Assembly: GCA_021846145.1 (NCBI GenBank)
Contig: JAJZCJ010000054.1
Coordinates: forward strand, 1 to 14,524
Origin: Bacillota bacterium
Lineage (GTDB): Bacteria > Bacillota > Bacilli > Alicyclobacillales > SLC66
DNA length: 14,524 nucleotides
Direction: 5' to 3'
Within the stretch, counting starts at the first letter, position 1; every line of letters begins with the position of its first letter. Of the stretch, positions 1 through 6,273 are shown one piece after another. The notes below the pieces were generated by a model. It was not told the DNA's origin. It was given only the letters and a program-made list of their open reading frames with translations, and did not search any database. The translations under genes and the position numbers were made by a program.

Positions 1-303
1 GTGCTTACGGCAACGCTTCATGAACAATTTTCGCAGTTGCCGGTCAATGAAGAAGATGAGGACAATGAAATTATTTTCATAAGCGAACCGATGATTCACA
101 TGGATTCCTATGTTGAACAAGCGCTGGTGCTCGCGCTGCAGCAAAATCCAGTTTGTAATGCAGACTGTAAGGGATTGTGCTCTGTTTGTGGCGCGGATCT
201 GAACATCAAGGAATGTGGGTGTAATCGTACACTGATCGATCCGCGACTTGAGGTGCTGGCTCAAGTACTTGATGAGATGAGTATAGACAAAGATAGTGAT
301 TAG
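1..303 (+). CDS. yceD: YceD/DUF177 family protein, 5'-truncated by window edge
   Basis: This is the C-terminal 100 residues of a YceD (DUF177, YlbN in Bacillus) protein. The family is usually about 170 residues, so the N-terminal part lies outside the window and the GTG at position 1 is probably an internal Val codon rather than the start. The visible part has an acidic stretch, the family-typical segment around Ser-Tyr-Val-Glu-Gln-Ala-Leu, and a cysteine cluster at residues 52, 56, 60, 63, 72 and 74 of the visible fragment, including CKGLCSVCG, which looks able to bind metal. YceD proteins are almost always encoded just upstream of rpmF, as here, with 21 bases between stop and start. In bacteria and plastids the family is linked to large-subunit rRNA accumulation and ribosome assembly, but its biochemical role is unclear. 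The family call is strong. The symbol follows E. coli usage. Confidence 0.88.
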   Translation: MLTATLHEQFSQLPVNEEDEDNEIIFISEPMIHMDSYVEQALVLALQQNPVCNADCKGLCSVCGADLNIKECGCNRTLIDPRLEVLAQVLDEMSIDKDSD

Positions 304-324
304 TTGATTTAGGAGGTGGAAAAT

Positions 325-495
325 ATGGCAGTACCGCAACATCGAACTTCGAAAACTCGCAAACGGCTTCGCAGGACGCACTTTAAGTTGACAGTTCCGG
401 GGATGATTGAATGTTCTCATTGTCACGAACTAAAGATATCGCATCGCGTGTGCCCAAACTGCGGATATTATAACGGACGTCAAGTTCGTGCCTAG
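325..495 (+). CDS. rpmF: 50S ribosomal protein L32
   Basis: This small gene encodes a 56-residue protein starting [20 protein letters not shown], the classic L32 N-terminus, followed by two CxxC pairs (ECSHC and VCPNC) and ending NGRQVRA. L32 is a basic protein of the large ribosomal subunit. All four cysteines of the zinc ribbon are kept, so this is the zinc-containing form rather than the cysteine-free paralogue that some Firmicutes use under zinc limitation. The ATG is preceded by AGGAGGTGG with good spacing. It follows yceD directly and is followed by a strong terminator, so it is the last gene of its transcript. The length matches the family. Confidence 0.97.
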   Translation: MAVPQHRTSKTRKRLRRTHFKLTVPGMIECSHCHELKISHRVCPNCGYYNGRQVRA

Positions 496-499
496 TCAT

Positions 500-546
500 A
501 AAAAAGAGAGTCGAGGCGTGATTGCGTCATTGACGCTCTTTTTTTT
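500..546 (+). terminator. Intrinsic terminator after rpmF
   Basis: A stem of A-run plus GAG.GTC (500-512) pairs with GAC.CTC plus T-run (532-544), with one internal A-G mismatch. A tighter alternative hairpin, GCGTC-ATT-GACGC, lies at 524-536. Both lead into the T-rich run at 539-546. It separates yceD-rpmF from the fapR operon. Confidence 0.85.
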
Positions 547-549
547 ATA

Positions 550-589
550 TTGACAGCAGGGTTGACATATTACATATAAAGCGCAAAAT
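550..589 (+). promoter_or_regulatory. Putative sigma-A promoter region of the fapR operon, with two TTGACA boxes
   Basis: Two perfect -35 hexamers TTGACA occur at 550-555 and 562-567, 12 bases apart. The first can pair with TATAAA at 575-580 (5 of 6 matches, but a long 19-base spacer). The second can pair with CAAAAT at 584-589 (4 of 6, 16-base spacer). The region directly follows the rpmF terminator and precedes fapR, so a promoter is expected here. Which box is used cannot be decided by eye. No match to the known 17-base FapR palindrome was seen. Confidence 0.55.
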
Positions 590-607
590 GAGTTGGGGTG
601 TCGTTAT

Positions 608-1180
608 TTGAGACATGAAAATCGTCAAATGCGACTGAGTGAGTTGCAAATTACGCTGGAGCGGGAGCCTTTTTTAACCGATGAAGAACTTGCCTCCCGG
701 TTTTTAGTAAGTGTACAGACGATTCGTTTGGACCGTCTGGCACTTGGCATTCCCGAACTTCGCGCGCGTTTGCGTGCGATTGCGGAATTGCAACAAAGTG
801 AATTGCGTACACTGGAACCTGAAGAAGTATTTGGTGATATTGTGAATTTAGAGTTAGGTGAACATGGAATTTCTGTTTGGCGTGCTGATAAAAGGCATGC
901 TTTTGCGCGATCGGGGATTGTGCGTGGTCACTATATTTTTGCGCAGGCCAATTCACTTGCGGTCGCTATTGTCAATGCGAAACAAGCATTGACAGCAAAA
1001 GCGACTGTGCGTTTTTCAAAATCCGCTAAAGCAGGGGAAGTATTGGTTACAAAAGCGGTGGTGACAGGCGAACGATTAGGTTATACGCGAGTGAATGTCG
1101 TGACGAAAATAGACGGTGGAGTTATCTTTATTGGTGATTTTTTGATCACAAGTGAAGTAGGGCTAAGAACTGGAGGTTAA
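608..1180 (+). CDS. fapR: FapR, malonyl-CoA-responsive repressor of fatty acid and phospholipid genes
   Basis: FapR is a DeoR-type transcriptional repressor released from DNA by malonyl-CoA or malonyl-ACP, which couples lipid gene expression to precursor supply. The chosen TTG start gives 190 residues, close to the B. subtilis protein (about 188), with GGGGTG at 596-600 as binding site. An upstream TTG at 593 would add five residues but overlaps that site. Residues about 24-44 form the helix-turn-helix (TDEELASRF then SVQTIRLDRL, nearly identical to the B. subtilis recognition region). Residues 48-70 are the linker helix. Residues about 72-185 are the hot-dog effector domain with the hallmark RGHYIFAQANSLAVA at 106-120, including the Arg and Asn that contact malonyl-CoA in the family. 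It is first in the operon, four bases ahead of plsX, and is expected to be autoregulated. Confidence 0.95.
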   Translation: MRHENRQMRLSELQITLEREPFLTDEELASRFLVSVQTIRLDRLALGIPELRARLRAIAELQQSELRTLEPEEVFGDIVNLELGEHGISVWRADKRHAFARSGIVRGHYIFAQANSLAVAIVNAKQALTAKATVRFSKSAKAGEVLVTKAVVTGERLGYTRVNVVTKIDGGVIFIGDFLITSEVGLRTGG

Positions 1181-1184
1181 TCAA

Positions 1185-2201
1185 TTGATAATCGCGATTG
1201 ACGCGATGGGAGGGGACCATGCGCCAAAGGCTCCCGTTGAAGGAACACTTTTGGTGGCCGAAAAACACCCAGACACCACCTTTGTGTTAGTGGGCAGGGA
1301 GTCGGAAATTCGACCTTTTCTCAAAAAACAATTGTCTAACGTGGAAATTCTTCCAGCTAATGACGTGATTGATCCAGGTGCTGAACCGGTTCGTTCTGTT
1401 CGTCGGCAAAAGGATTCATCGCTTGTGGTGTGTACTAATTTGGTGCGTGACAAAAAAGCAGACGCGATGGTTTCAGCAGGCAATACAGGCGCGTTTATGG
1501 TGGCTGGTTTATTGATTGTTGGTCGCATGGAAGGGATTGAACGCCCTGCACTTGCTGCGGTGTTGCCTACTTTTTCTGGTAAAGGAGTGCTTCTGCTCGA
1601 TGTGGGAGCCAACGCTGACTGTAATCCGCATCAGTTGGTGCAATTTGCTAAAATGGGGCAAGCCTACATGCGCTTGACGAATCAAGTGGAAGATGTGCGA
1701 ACAGGGTTGTTGAACATCGGTAGTGAAGCAGGCAAGGGCAATGAACTTAGCAAAGCCGCATATCTGTTGTTAGAACCTGCATGTACCCATTTTATTGGCA
1801 ATGTAGAAGCGCGCGACCTGTTGAATGAAGTGTGCGATGTGGTGGTTTGTGATGGCTTTGTTGGCAATGTCATTTTGAAGTTCTATGAAGGTGTGGGAGC
1901 AGGGCTCTCGAAAATACTAAAAGAGCTGTTTACCGCAACGTTTTGGACGAAACTTGCCACGCTCGCGCTAGCGGGGGGATTACGTAAGTTCTATAATCGC
2001 TTTGATTATGCGGAGTATGGAGGCGGTCCATTTCTTGGGGTTCGCGGAGCGTTGGTGAAAGCACATGGATCTTCAAAAACACGTGCTTTTGAAGTGGCGA
2101 TTCGCCAAGCGCATAAAATGGTGACATCAGGGCTGATCCACGCATTAGAACAAGACTTACAGGAAAATGAGCTGAATTCTATCGTTGAAGGGGGGGAATA
2201 G
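1185..2201 (+). CDS. plsX: PlsX, acyl-ACP:phosphate acyltransferase
   Basis: PlsX converts acyl-ACP plus phosphate to acyl-phosphate, the donor for PlsY in the first step of phosphatidic acid synthesis. It is a peripheral membrane enzyme. The 338-residue product has the family's opening DAMGGDHAPKAPVEG at residues 6-20, the conserved SAGNTGA near residue 98, LLDVGAN near 137, and a C-terminal YGGGPFLGVRG segment, and its length is typical. The start is TTG at 1185, four bases after the fapR stop, with TGGAGG (1171-1176) as ribosome binding site. No ATG lies upstream in frame and the first internal ATG would remove the conserved DAMGGD, so the TTG start is well supported. It is very likely co-transcribed with fapR and under its control, as in Bacillus. 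Confidence 0.96.
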   Translation: MIIAIDAMGGDHAPKAPVEGTLLVAEKHPDTTFVLVGRESEIRPFLKKQLSNVEILPANDVIDPGAEPVRSVRRQKDSSLVVCTNLVRDKKADAMVSAGNTGAFMVAGLLIVGRMEGIERPALAAVLPTFSGKGVLLLDVGANADCNPHQLVQFAKMGQAYMRLTNQVEDVRTGLLNIGSEAGKGNELSKAAYLLLEPACTHFIGNVEARDLLNEVCDVVVCDGFVGNVILKFYEGVGAGLSKILKELFTATFWTKLATLALAGGLRKFYNRFDYAEYGGGPFLGVRGALVKAHGSSKTRAFEVAIRQAHKMVTSGLIHALEQDLQENELNSIVEGGE

Positions 2202-2202
2202 A

Positions 2203-3141
2203 GTGAGCTTAGCTTTTGTATTTCCTGGGCAAGGAGCTCAGTATGTGGGAATGGGTAAGGCGCTTGCCCAAGCGTATCCTGTTGCAAAAAAGACAATTCT
2301 TGAAGCGGACGAGATACTTGGTTTTGCTATTAGTCAGATGATTTTTGAAGGACCAGAAGATCAGTTGCGTCTAACCTATAATACGCAACCTGCGATTATG
2401 GCGGTTAGTGTGGCAGCGTGGAGGACATTTCAAGAATCATTTGCGTTAACGCCTGCATTTGTTGCAGGACACAGTCTTGGAGAGTATACGGCACTCGTAG
2501 CTGCAGGTGCCATTGCTTATGAGGACGCGCTTCGCCTCGTATACAAACGAGGCAGGCTGATGGATGAGGCAGTGCCAGATGGTGCAGGCGCGATGGCAGT
2601 TGTGCTCGGTGCTGATGTTGATTTACTTACCAAGTTGTGCGAAATCATTTCACAAGAGACTGGCTATGCCGTAGAAATGGCCAACATCAATTGTCCAGGG
2701 CAGGTCACAGTGTCAGGCGCGACAAGTGCTGTGGAAGAGTTAATTAAAAGAGTGCCAGAGGCAAAGGCGCGCAGAGCAGTGATGCTGGATGTCAGCGGCC
2801 CTTTCCACTCCTCACTGATGGCACCTGCAGCAGATCAATTATCGCAGGCGCTTAGTGTGCCAGCATGGAATCCACCGCAAATGCCTCTCATGGCCAACGT
2901 CTCAGCACAGATGCTCACCACTGAGGATAGTGTGAGGGCGGCGTTGCGGGCACAACTTGCGGCACCTGTGCTCTGGGAGCGCTCGATCAAAAACATGGTG
3001 GCTTTAGGTGTTGATGTTTTCGTTGAATTTGGTCCTGGAACCGTGTTGTCTGGACTGATTCGCAAGACAGATAAAAGCGTTAAAACTTTGCATGTGGAAG
3101 ATCCAGAGACACTTGTAGAAACAGTGCAGTTTTTTCAATAG
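2203..3141 (+). CDS. fabD: FabD, malonyl-CoA:ACP transacylase
   Basis: FabD moves the malonyl group from CoA to ACP, supplying the extender unit for fatty acid synthesis. The 312-residue product shows FPGQG at residues 7-11, the nucleophile motif GHSLGE at 89-94 (Ser91), the conserved Arg116 in YKRGRLM, and the catalytic His202 in SGPFHSSLM, so it looks fully active. The GTG at 2203 is chosen because it gives the standard N-terminus SLAFVFPGQG and lies after the GGGGGG ribosome binding site at 2191-2196. An in-frame TTG at 2185 would add six residues that overlap plsX. Only one base separates the plsX stop from the start, which suggests translational coupling. In E. coli fabH sits between plsX and fabD; it is absent here. 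Confidence 0.97.
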   Translation: MSLAFVFPGQGAQYVGMGKALAQAYPVAKKTILEADEILGFAISQMIFEGPEDQLRLTYNTQPAIMAVSVAAWRTFQESFALTPAFVAGHSLGEYTALVAAGAIAYEDALRLVYKRGRLMDEAVPDGAGAMAVVLGADVDLLTKLCEIISQETGYAVEMANINCPGQVTVSGATSAVEELIKRVPEAKARRAVMLDVSGPFHSSLMAPAADQLSQALSVPAWNPPQMPLMANVSAQMLTTEDSVRAALRAQLAAPVLWERSIKNMVALGVDVFVEFGPGTVLSGLIRKTDKSVKTLHVEDPETLVETVQFFQ

Positions 3142-3156
3142 GAGGGGAAATCCATC

Positions 3157-3909
3157 TTGACTTTTGGATCGCTTTTAGACAAAGTGGCTGTGGTAACCGG
3201 GGGCACAGGTGGTATTGGGCAAGCCATCGTTGATGCGTTTGTCGATGCAGGCGCAAAAGTCGTGATTGGTTATTCTTCCAATCAGATCAAAGCCGCTGAA
3301 TTGGTGGAAACTGTATTGCAAAAAGGCGGTCAGGCATATGCTGTACAGGCCGATGTGGCGACTGCAGAGGGTGCGAAAAAATTAATATCATCTGCAATTG
3401 AACAGTTTGGGCAACTTGACTTTTTGGTAAATAACGCAGGGATTACTCGTGACGGATTAGTAATGAGAATGAAGGAAACGGATTGGGACGTGGTGCTTGA
3501 CACGAACTTAAAATCGATTTTTTTGTTGGTGCAAGCGGGCTCAAGGTACTTGTTGCGATCAGGACAGGGAAGAATTATCAATATCTCTTCTGTGGTGGGC
3601 TTGACCGGCAATGCGGGGCAGGCCAATTATACGGCTGCAAAGGCTGGTGTCATTGGGCTAACCAAGACGCTCGCCCGTGAATTTGCGAGCCGCCAAGTCA
3701 CAGTCAATGCCATTGCGCCAGGTTTTATCGATACGGAAATGACGGCAGGTTTACCAAGTGATATAAAAACGAGCATGTTAAAGGAAATTCCCTTATCCCG
3801 TCTGGGGCAGCCTGATGATGTGGCGGCATTGGTACGCTTTTTGGCGTCTAATGAAGCTGCTTATATAACAGGTCAGGTGCTTGCTGTCGACGGGGGACTA
3901 GCCATGTAG
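3157..3909 (+). CDS. fabG: FabG, 3-oxoacyl-ACP reductase
   Basis: FabG is the NADPH-dependent short-chain dehydrogenase that reduces 3-ketoacyl-ACP in each elongation round. The 250-residue product has the Rossmann glycine motif TGGTGGIG at residues 14-21, NNAG at 92-95, Asn117, and the catalytic Ser145, Tyr158 and Lys162 in the INISSV and YTAAK segments. The C-terminal [17 protein letters not shown] is typical of FabG. The start is TTG at 3157, nine bases after AGGAGGGG (3140-3147), which overlaps the fabD stop. Position between fabD and acpP separates it from the many other short-chain dehydrogenases, so the specific call is strong. Confidence 0.97.
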   Translation: MTFGSLLDKVAVVTGGTGGIGQAIVDAFVDAGAKVVIGYSSNQIKAAELVETVLQKGGQAYAVQADVATAEGAKKLISSAIEQFGQLDFLVNNAGITRDGLVMRMKETDWDVVLDTNLKSIFLLVQAGSRYLLRSGQGRIINISSVVGLTGNAGQANYTAAKAGVIGLTKTLAREFASRQVTVNAIAPGFIDTEMTAGLPSDIKTSMLKEIPLSRLGQPDDVAALVRFLASNEAAYITGQVLAVDGGLAM

Positions 3910-3915
3910 TATAAT
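3887..3915 (+). promoter_or_regulatory. Possible internal promoter for acpP
   Basis: A perfect -10 hexamer TATAAT lies at 3910-3915, just past the fabG stop, with TCGACG (4 of 6 matches to TTGACA) exactly 17 bases upstream at 3887-3892 inside fabG. Predicted initiation near 3922 would give acpP a very short leader of about 13 bases that trims part of its ribosome binding site. Extra acpP transcription would fit the high demand for ACP, but this is inferred from sequence alone. Confidence 0.4.
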
Positions 3916-3934
3916 CACTGGAGGAGGTGAGAGG

Positions 3935-4168
3935 ATGTCCGAAGTTTATGATGGCGTGAAACGCATAGTGGTGGATCGCCTCGGTGTTGACGAAGCTCAA
4001 GTGACCATGGAAGCTTCATTTAAAGACAATCTAGGCGCTGACTCGTTAGATGTTGTGGAGTTAGTGATGGAGCTTGAAGATGAATTTGACTTGGAAATTT
4101 CTGACGAAGATGCTGAGAAAATTACCACCGTTGGTGATGTGGTCAAGTACATTGAGGCACATGTCTAG
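3935..4168 (+). CDS. acpP: Acyl carrier protein
   Basis: This 77-residue acidic protein carries the growing acyl chain on a 4'-phosphopantetheine arm. The attachment site is Ser37 in the invariant [19 protein letters not shown]. The rest follows the four-helix ACP fold, ending [16 protein letters not shown]. The ATG start follows a very strong ribosome binding site, GGAGGAGGTGA at 3920-3930, one of the best in the window, which fits the high cellular demand for ACP. It closes the fapR-plsX-fabD-fabG-acpP group and may also have its own promoter within the end of fabG. It is followed by stem-loops and a terminator-like hairpin. Confidence 0.98.
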   Translation: MSEVYDGVKRIVVDRLGVDEAQVTMEASFKDNLGADSLDVVELVMELEDEFDLEISDEDAEKITTVGDVVKYIEAHV

Positions 4169-4184
4169 TCGCTGTTCGCAGTGA
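4169..4184 (+). other. Small stem-loop with TTCG loop directly after the acpP stop codon
   Basis: TCGCTG (4169-4174) pairs with CAGTGA (4179-4184), including one G-U pair, around a TTCG tetraloop. It begins one base after the acpP stop. There is no T-run after it, so it is not a terminator. It could block 3' exonucleases and stabilise acpP mRNA. It could also be chance. Confidence 0.4.
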
Positions 4185-4222
4185 CGATATGATGTGTGGT
4201 CGGTCGTACATACCCGACAGTG

Positions 4223-4255
4223 GAGAAGCCCCCGTGCGGTGCGCGGGGTTTTCTC
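4223..4255 (+). terminator. Terminator-like hairpin between acpP and fabF
   Basis: GAGAA (4223-4227) pairs with TTCTC (4251-4255), enclosing a strong CCCCG / CGGGG stem, with TTTT at 4249-4252 inside the distal arm. The GC-rich stem and near-symmetrical A and T flanks look like a Firmicute terminator, but the T-tract is short, so read-through into fabF is likely. I see no convincing promoter between the hairpin and fabF, so partial attenuation is the simplest reading. Confidence 0.6.
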
Positions 4256-4264
4256 ATATGAAAA

Positions 4265-4285
4265 TACTCATTTTGAGTACATGAG
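4265..4285 (+). promoter_or_regulatory. Inverted repeat next to the fabF ribosome binding site
   Basis: TACTCA (4265-4270) and TGAGTA (4274-4279) form a perfect inverted repeat with a three-base spacer. CTCAT at 4267-4271 can instead pair with ATGAG at 4281-4285, which includes the start of the fabF binding site GAGGTGG. It could be a regulator site or an RNA switch, or could be chance. Confidence 0.3.
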
Positions 4286-4294
4286 GTGGAATTT

Positions 4295-5539
4295 GTGAGA
4301 CGAGTTGTAGTGACTGGAATGGGAGTTATGACACCTATTGGTATGAGTGTTAAAGTTTTTTGGCAAAATTTGCTCCAAGGCGTTTCTGGTGTAAGCAGAA
4401 TTGAACATTTTGACGTAACTGATTATTCAACTAAAATAGCGGGCAGTATCTATCATTTTCACCCTGAAGAAATCATGGAATTAGATCGCAAAGAACTTCG
4501 TCATATGGATCGTTTTGTTCAGTTTGCCGTTGCTGCATCACATATGGCAATCACGCAATCCGGACTTCAGATAACGGAAGAAATTGCTCCTCGTGTGGGC
4601 GTATATATCGGTTCTGGCATCGGTGGATTGCAAACGTTTGAAGATCAACATCGGATTTTGCTTGAACGTGGTCCTAAACGGGTGAGTCCCTTTTTTATTC
4701 CTATGATTATTGGCAATATGGCATCAGGGCAAGTGTCAATTTTATTCGGCGCAAAAGGTCCTAATAGTGCGCCAGTATCTGCTTGTGCAACAGGAGCCAA
4801 TGCGATTGGCGATGCGTTTCGGATGATTGCACTGGGAACTGCAGATGCCATGATTTGCGGAGGAGCAGAAGCGACACTAACGCCGCTTGCCTTTGCTGGT
4901 TTTTGTTCAGCGAAAGCGCTCTCTGAACGCAACGACGAGCCAGCGCGCGCTAGTCGGCCTTTTGACTCAGGACGGGATGGCTTTGTCATGGGCGAAGGAT
5001 CTGGGATTCTCATTCTTGAGGAGTTGGAGTTTGCAAAAAAACGGGGTGCCAACATTCTTGCAGAAGTCATTGGCTATGGCATGAGTGGAGATGCGTTTCA
5101 CTTAGTGCAGCCTGAACCTGTTGGTGAAGGTGCGGCTCGTGCAATGCAAGCGGCCATTGATGATGCAGGGATTGATCGTCGCGAGATCGGTTATATCAAT
5201 GCCCATGGGACTTCCACACCCTTAGGTGATATTGCTGAGACCAAAGCGATCAAAAAGGTATTTGGTGATCATGCGTATAAGCTTTCAGTGAGTTCTACTA
5301 AGTCGATGACAGGTCATCTGTTGGGTGCTGCAGGAGGAGTAGAGGCCATTGCCACCATTCTCGCAATCAATGCCAACCTTATGCCGCCGACGATCAACTT
5401 AGAAAATCCCGATCCTGAATGTGATTTGGATTATGTACCCAATCAACCAAAATCAAAAGAACTTACTTATGCCATGTCTAATTCTTTTGGATTTGGTGGT
5501 CACAATGCAAGTCTACTTTTTAAAAAATATGCAGAATAG
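4295..5539 (+). CDS. fabF: FabF, 3-oxoacyl-ACP synthase II
   Basis: FabF condenses acyl-ACP with malonyl-ACP to extend the chain by two carbons. The 414-residue product has the Cys-His-His triad: Cys164 in VSACATGAN, His304 in [11 protein letters not shown] and His341 in [13 protein letters not shown], with Lys336 also kept. It opens with [15 protein letters not shown] and ends with [15 protein letters not shown], both standard for the family. The start is taken as GTG at 4295, after GAGGTGG at 4284-4289. The longer reading from GTG 4286 would start inside that site. The full triad marks it as an elongating synthase (KAS I/II type) rather than a FabH-type initiator. In B. subtilis fabF lies elsewhere with fabHA. 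Here it sits between acpP and rnc, separated from acpP by a hairpin-rich 126-base gap. Confidence 0.96.
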   Translation: MRRVVVTGMGVMTPIGMSVKVFWQNLLQGVSGVSRIEHFDVTDYSTKIAGSIYHFHPEEIMELDRKELRHMDRFVQFAVAASHMAITQSGLQITEEIAPRVGVYIGSGIGGLQTFEDQHRILLERGPKRVSPFFIPMIIGNMASGQVSILFGAKGPNSAPVSACATGANAIGDAFRMIALGTADAMICGGAEATLTPLAFAGFCSAKALSERNDEPARASRPFDSGRDGFVMGEGSGILILEELEFAKKRGANILAEVIGYGMSGDAFHLVQPEPVGEGAARAMQAAIDDAGIDRREIGYINAHGTSTPLGDIAETKAIKKVFGDHAYKLSVSSTKSMTGHLLGAAGGVEAIATILAINANLMPPTINLENPDPECDLDYVPNQPKSKELTYAMSNSFGFGGHNASLLFKKYAE

Positions 5540-5553
5540 TTAGGGATGTGTTA

Positions 5554-6261
5554 GTGGTGGGCATGAAGTCCCTTCGTCAATGGGTTGCAGAATTACATGT
5601 TGAGTTTCGTGATTCTGCCCTTTTGGAGGCTGCATTCACTCATTCTTCTTATAAAAATGAACATCGACTGGCTAACTTGACAGACAATGAACGCATTGAG
5701 TTTTTGGGCGATGCGGTGCTGGAATTGTGTGTGAGTCAATATTTATATCGTCAGTATCCTAGCGCTGTTGAAGGCGATCTGACAAGAATGCGCGCGGCCA
5801 TTGTTTGTGAGCCATCACTTGCATCGTTTGCAAAAGAATTGCGCTTTCCGCCAAATTTACGTCTTGGTAAAGGAGAAGAAATCTCCGGTGGCAGAGGGCG
5901 CTCAAGTCTTTTGGCTGATGTTGTCGAAGCGTTTTTAGGCGCACTTTTTTTGGACCAGGGCTTGCCTGCAGTCGATGATTTTTTAGCTCGGCACTTTTAT
6001 TCTCGGATTCCACGCAGTGGATTTGCGGATGATTCATGGCGCAAAGATTTTAAAACATTATTGCAGGAATTGGTGCAAAAAGAATCTTTAGGGGATTTGA
6101 GCTATTCGACAGTTTCTGAAAGTGGACCTGCGCATGAGCGCAAATTTGTCGTCCAAGTCGCAGTGGCAGGGACAATTTACGGTGAAGGTTCAGGTCGATC
6201 AAAAAAAGAAGCAGAGCAAAAGGCTGCACAATCAGCGTTGTCTATGATTGGGATGCGTTAA
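5554..6261 (+). CDS. rnc: Ribonuclease III
   Basis: RNase III is a dimeric, Mg-dependent endonuclease that cuts double-stranded RNA, including rRNA precursors and, in Bacillus, the signal recognition particle RNA precursor. The 235-residue reading has the signature NERIEFLGDAVLEL near residues 45-58 with acidic residues Glu46, Glu49 and Asp53, the second acidic pair Asp122 and Glu125 in LLADVVEAFLGA, and a C-terminal double-stranded RNA binding domain at about 167-233 ending SKKEAEQKAAQSAL. The start is uncertain: in-frame GTG codons lie at 5548, 5554 and 5557 and an ATG at 5563. I chose 5554 because AGGGA at 5542-5546 is well spaced for it. The difference is at most five residues. It begins within about 15 bases of fabF and is followed by smc, as in Bacillus. 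Confidence 0.94.
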   Translation: MVGMKSLRQWVAELHVEFRDSALLEAAFTHSSYKNEHRLANLTDNERIEFLGDAVLELCVSQYLYRQYPSAVEGDLTRMRAAIVCEPSLASFAKELRFPPNLRLGKGEEISGGRGRSSLLADVVEAFLGALFLDQGLPAVDDFLARHFYSRIPRSGFADDSWRKDFKTLLQELVQKESLGDLSYSTVSESGPAHERKFVVQVAVAGTIYGEGSGRSKKEAEQKAAQSALSMIGMR

Positions 6262-6273
6262 AGGAGAGTTGCT

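Noticed and set aside
1180..1189. Perfect ten-base palindrome ATCAATTGAT across the fapR stop and plsX start
   Set aside because: It has no loop for an RNA hairpin and no similarity to the FapR box. A ten-base palindrome is expected by chance at this scale.
1181..1612. 143-codon open frame on the minus strand inside plsX
   Set aside because: It is fully antisense to conserved PlsX sequence, is low in complexity (Ser, Thr, Pro, Ala), and has no recognisable domain. It is a codon-bias shadow.
4645..5070. 141-codon open frame on the minus strand inside fabF
   Set aside because: It lies wholly opposite the FabF catalytic core, which carries all active-site residues. There is no family resemblance or binding site.
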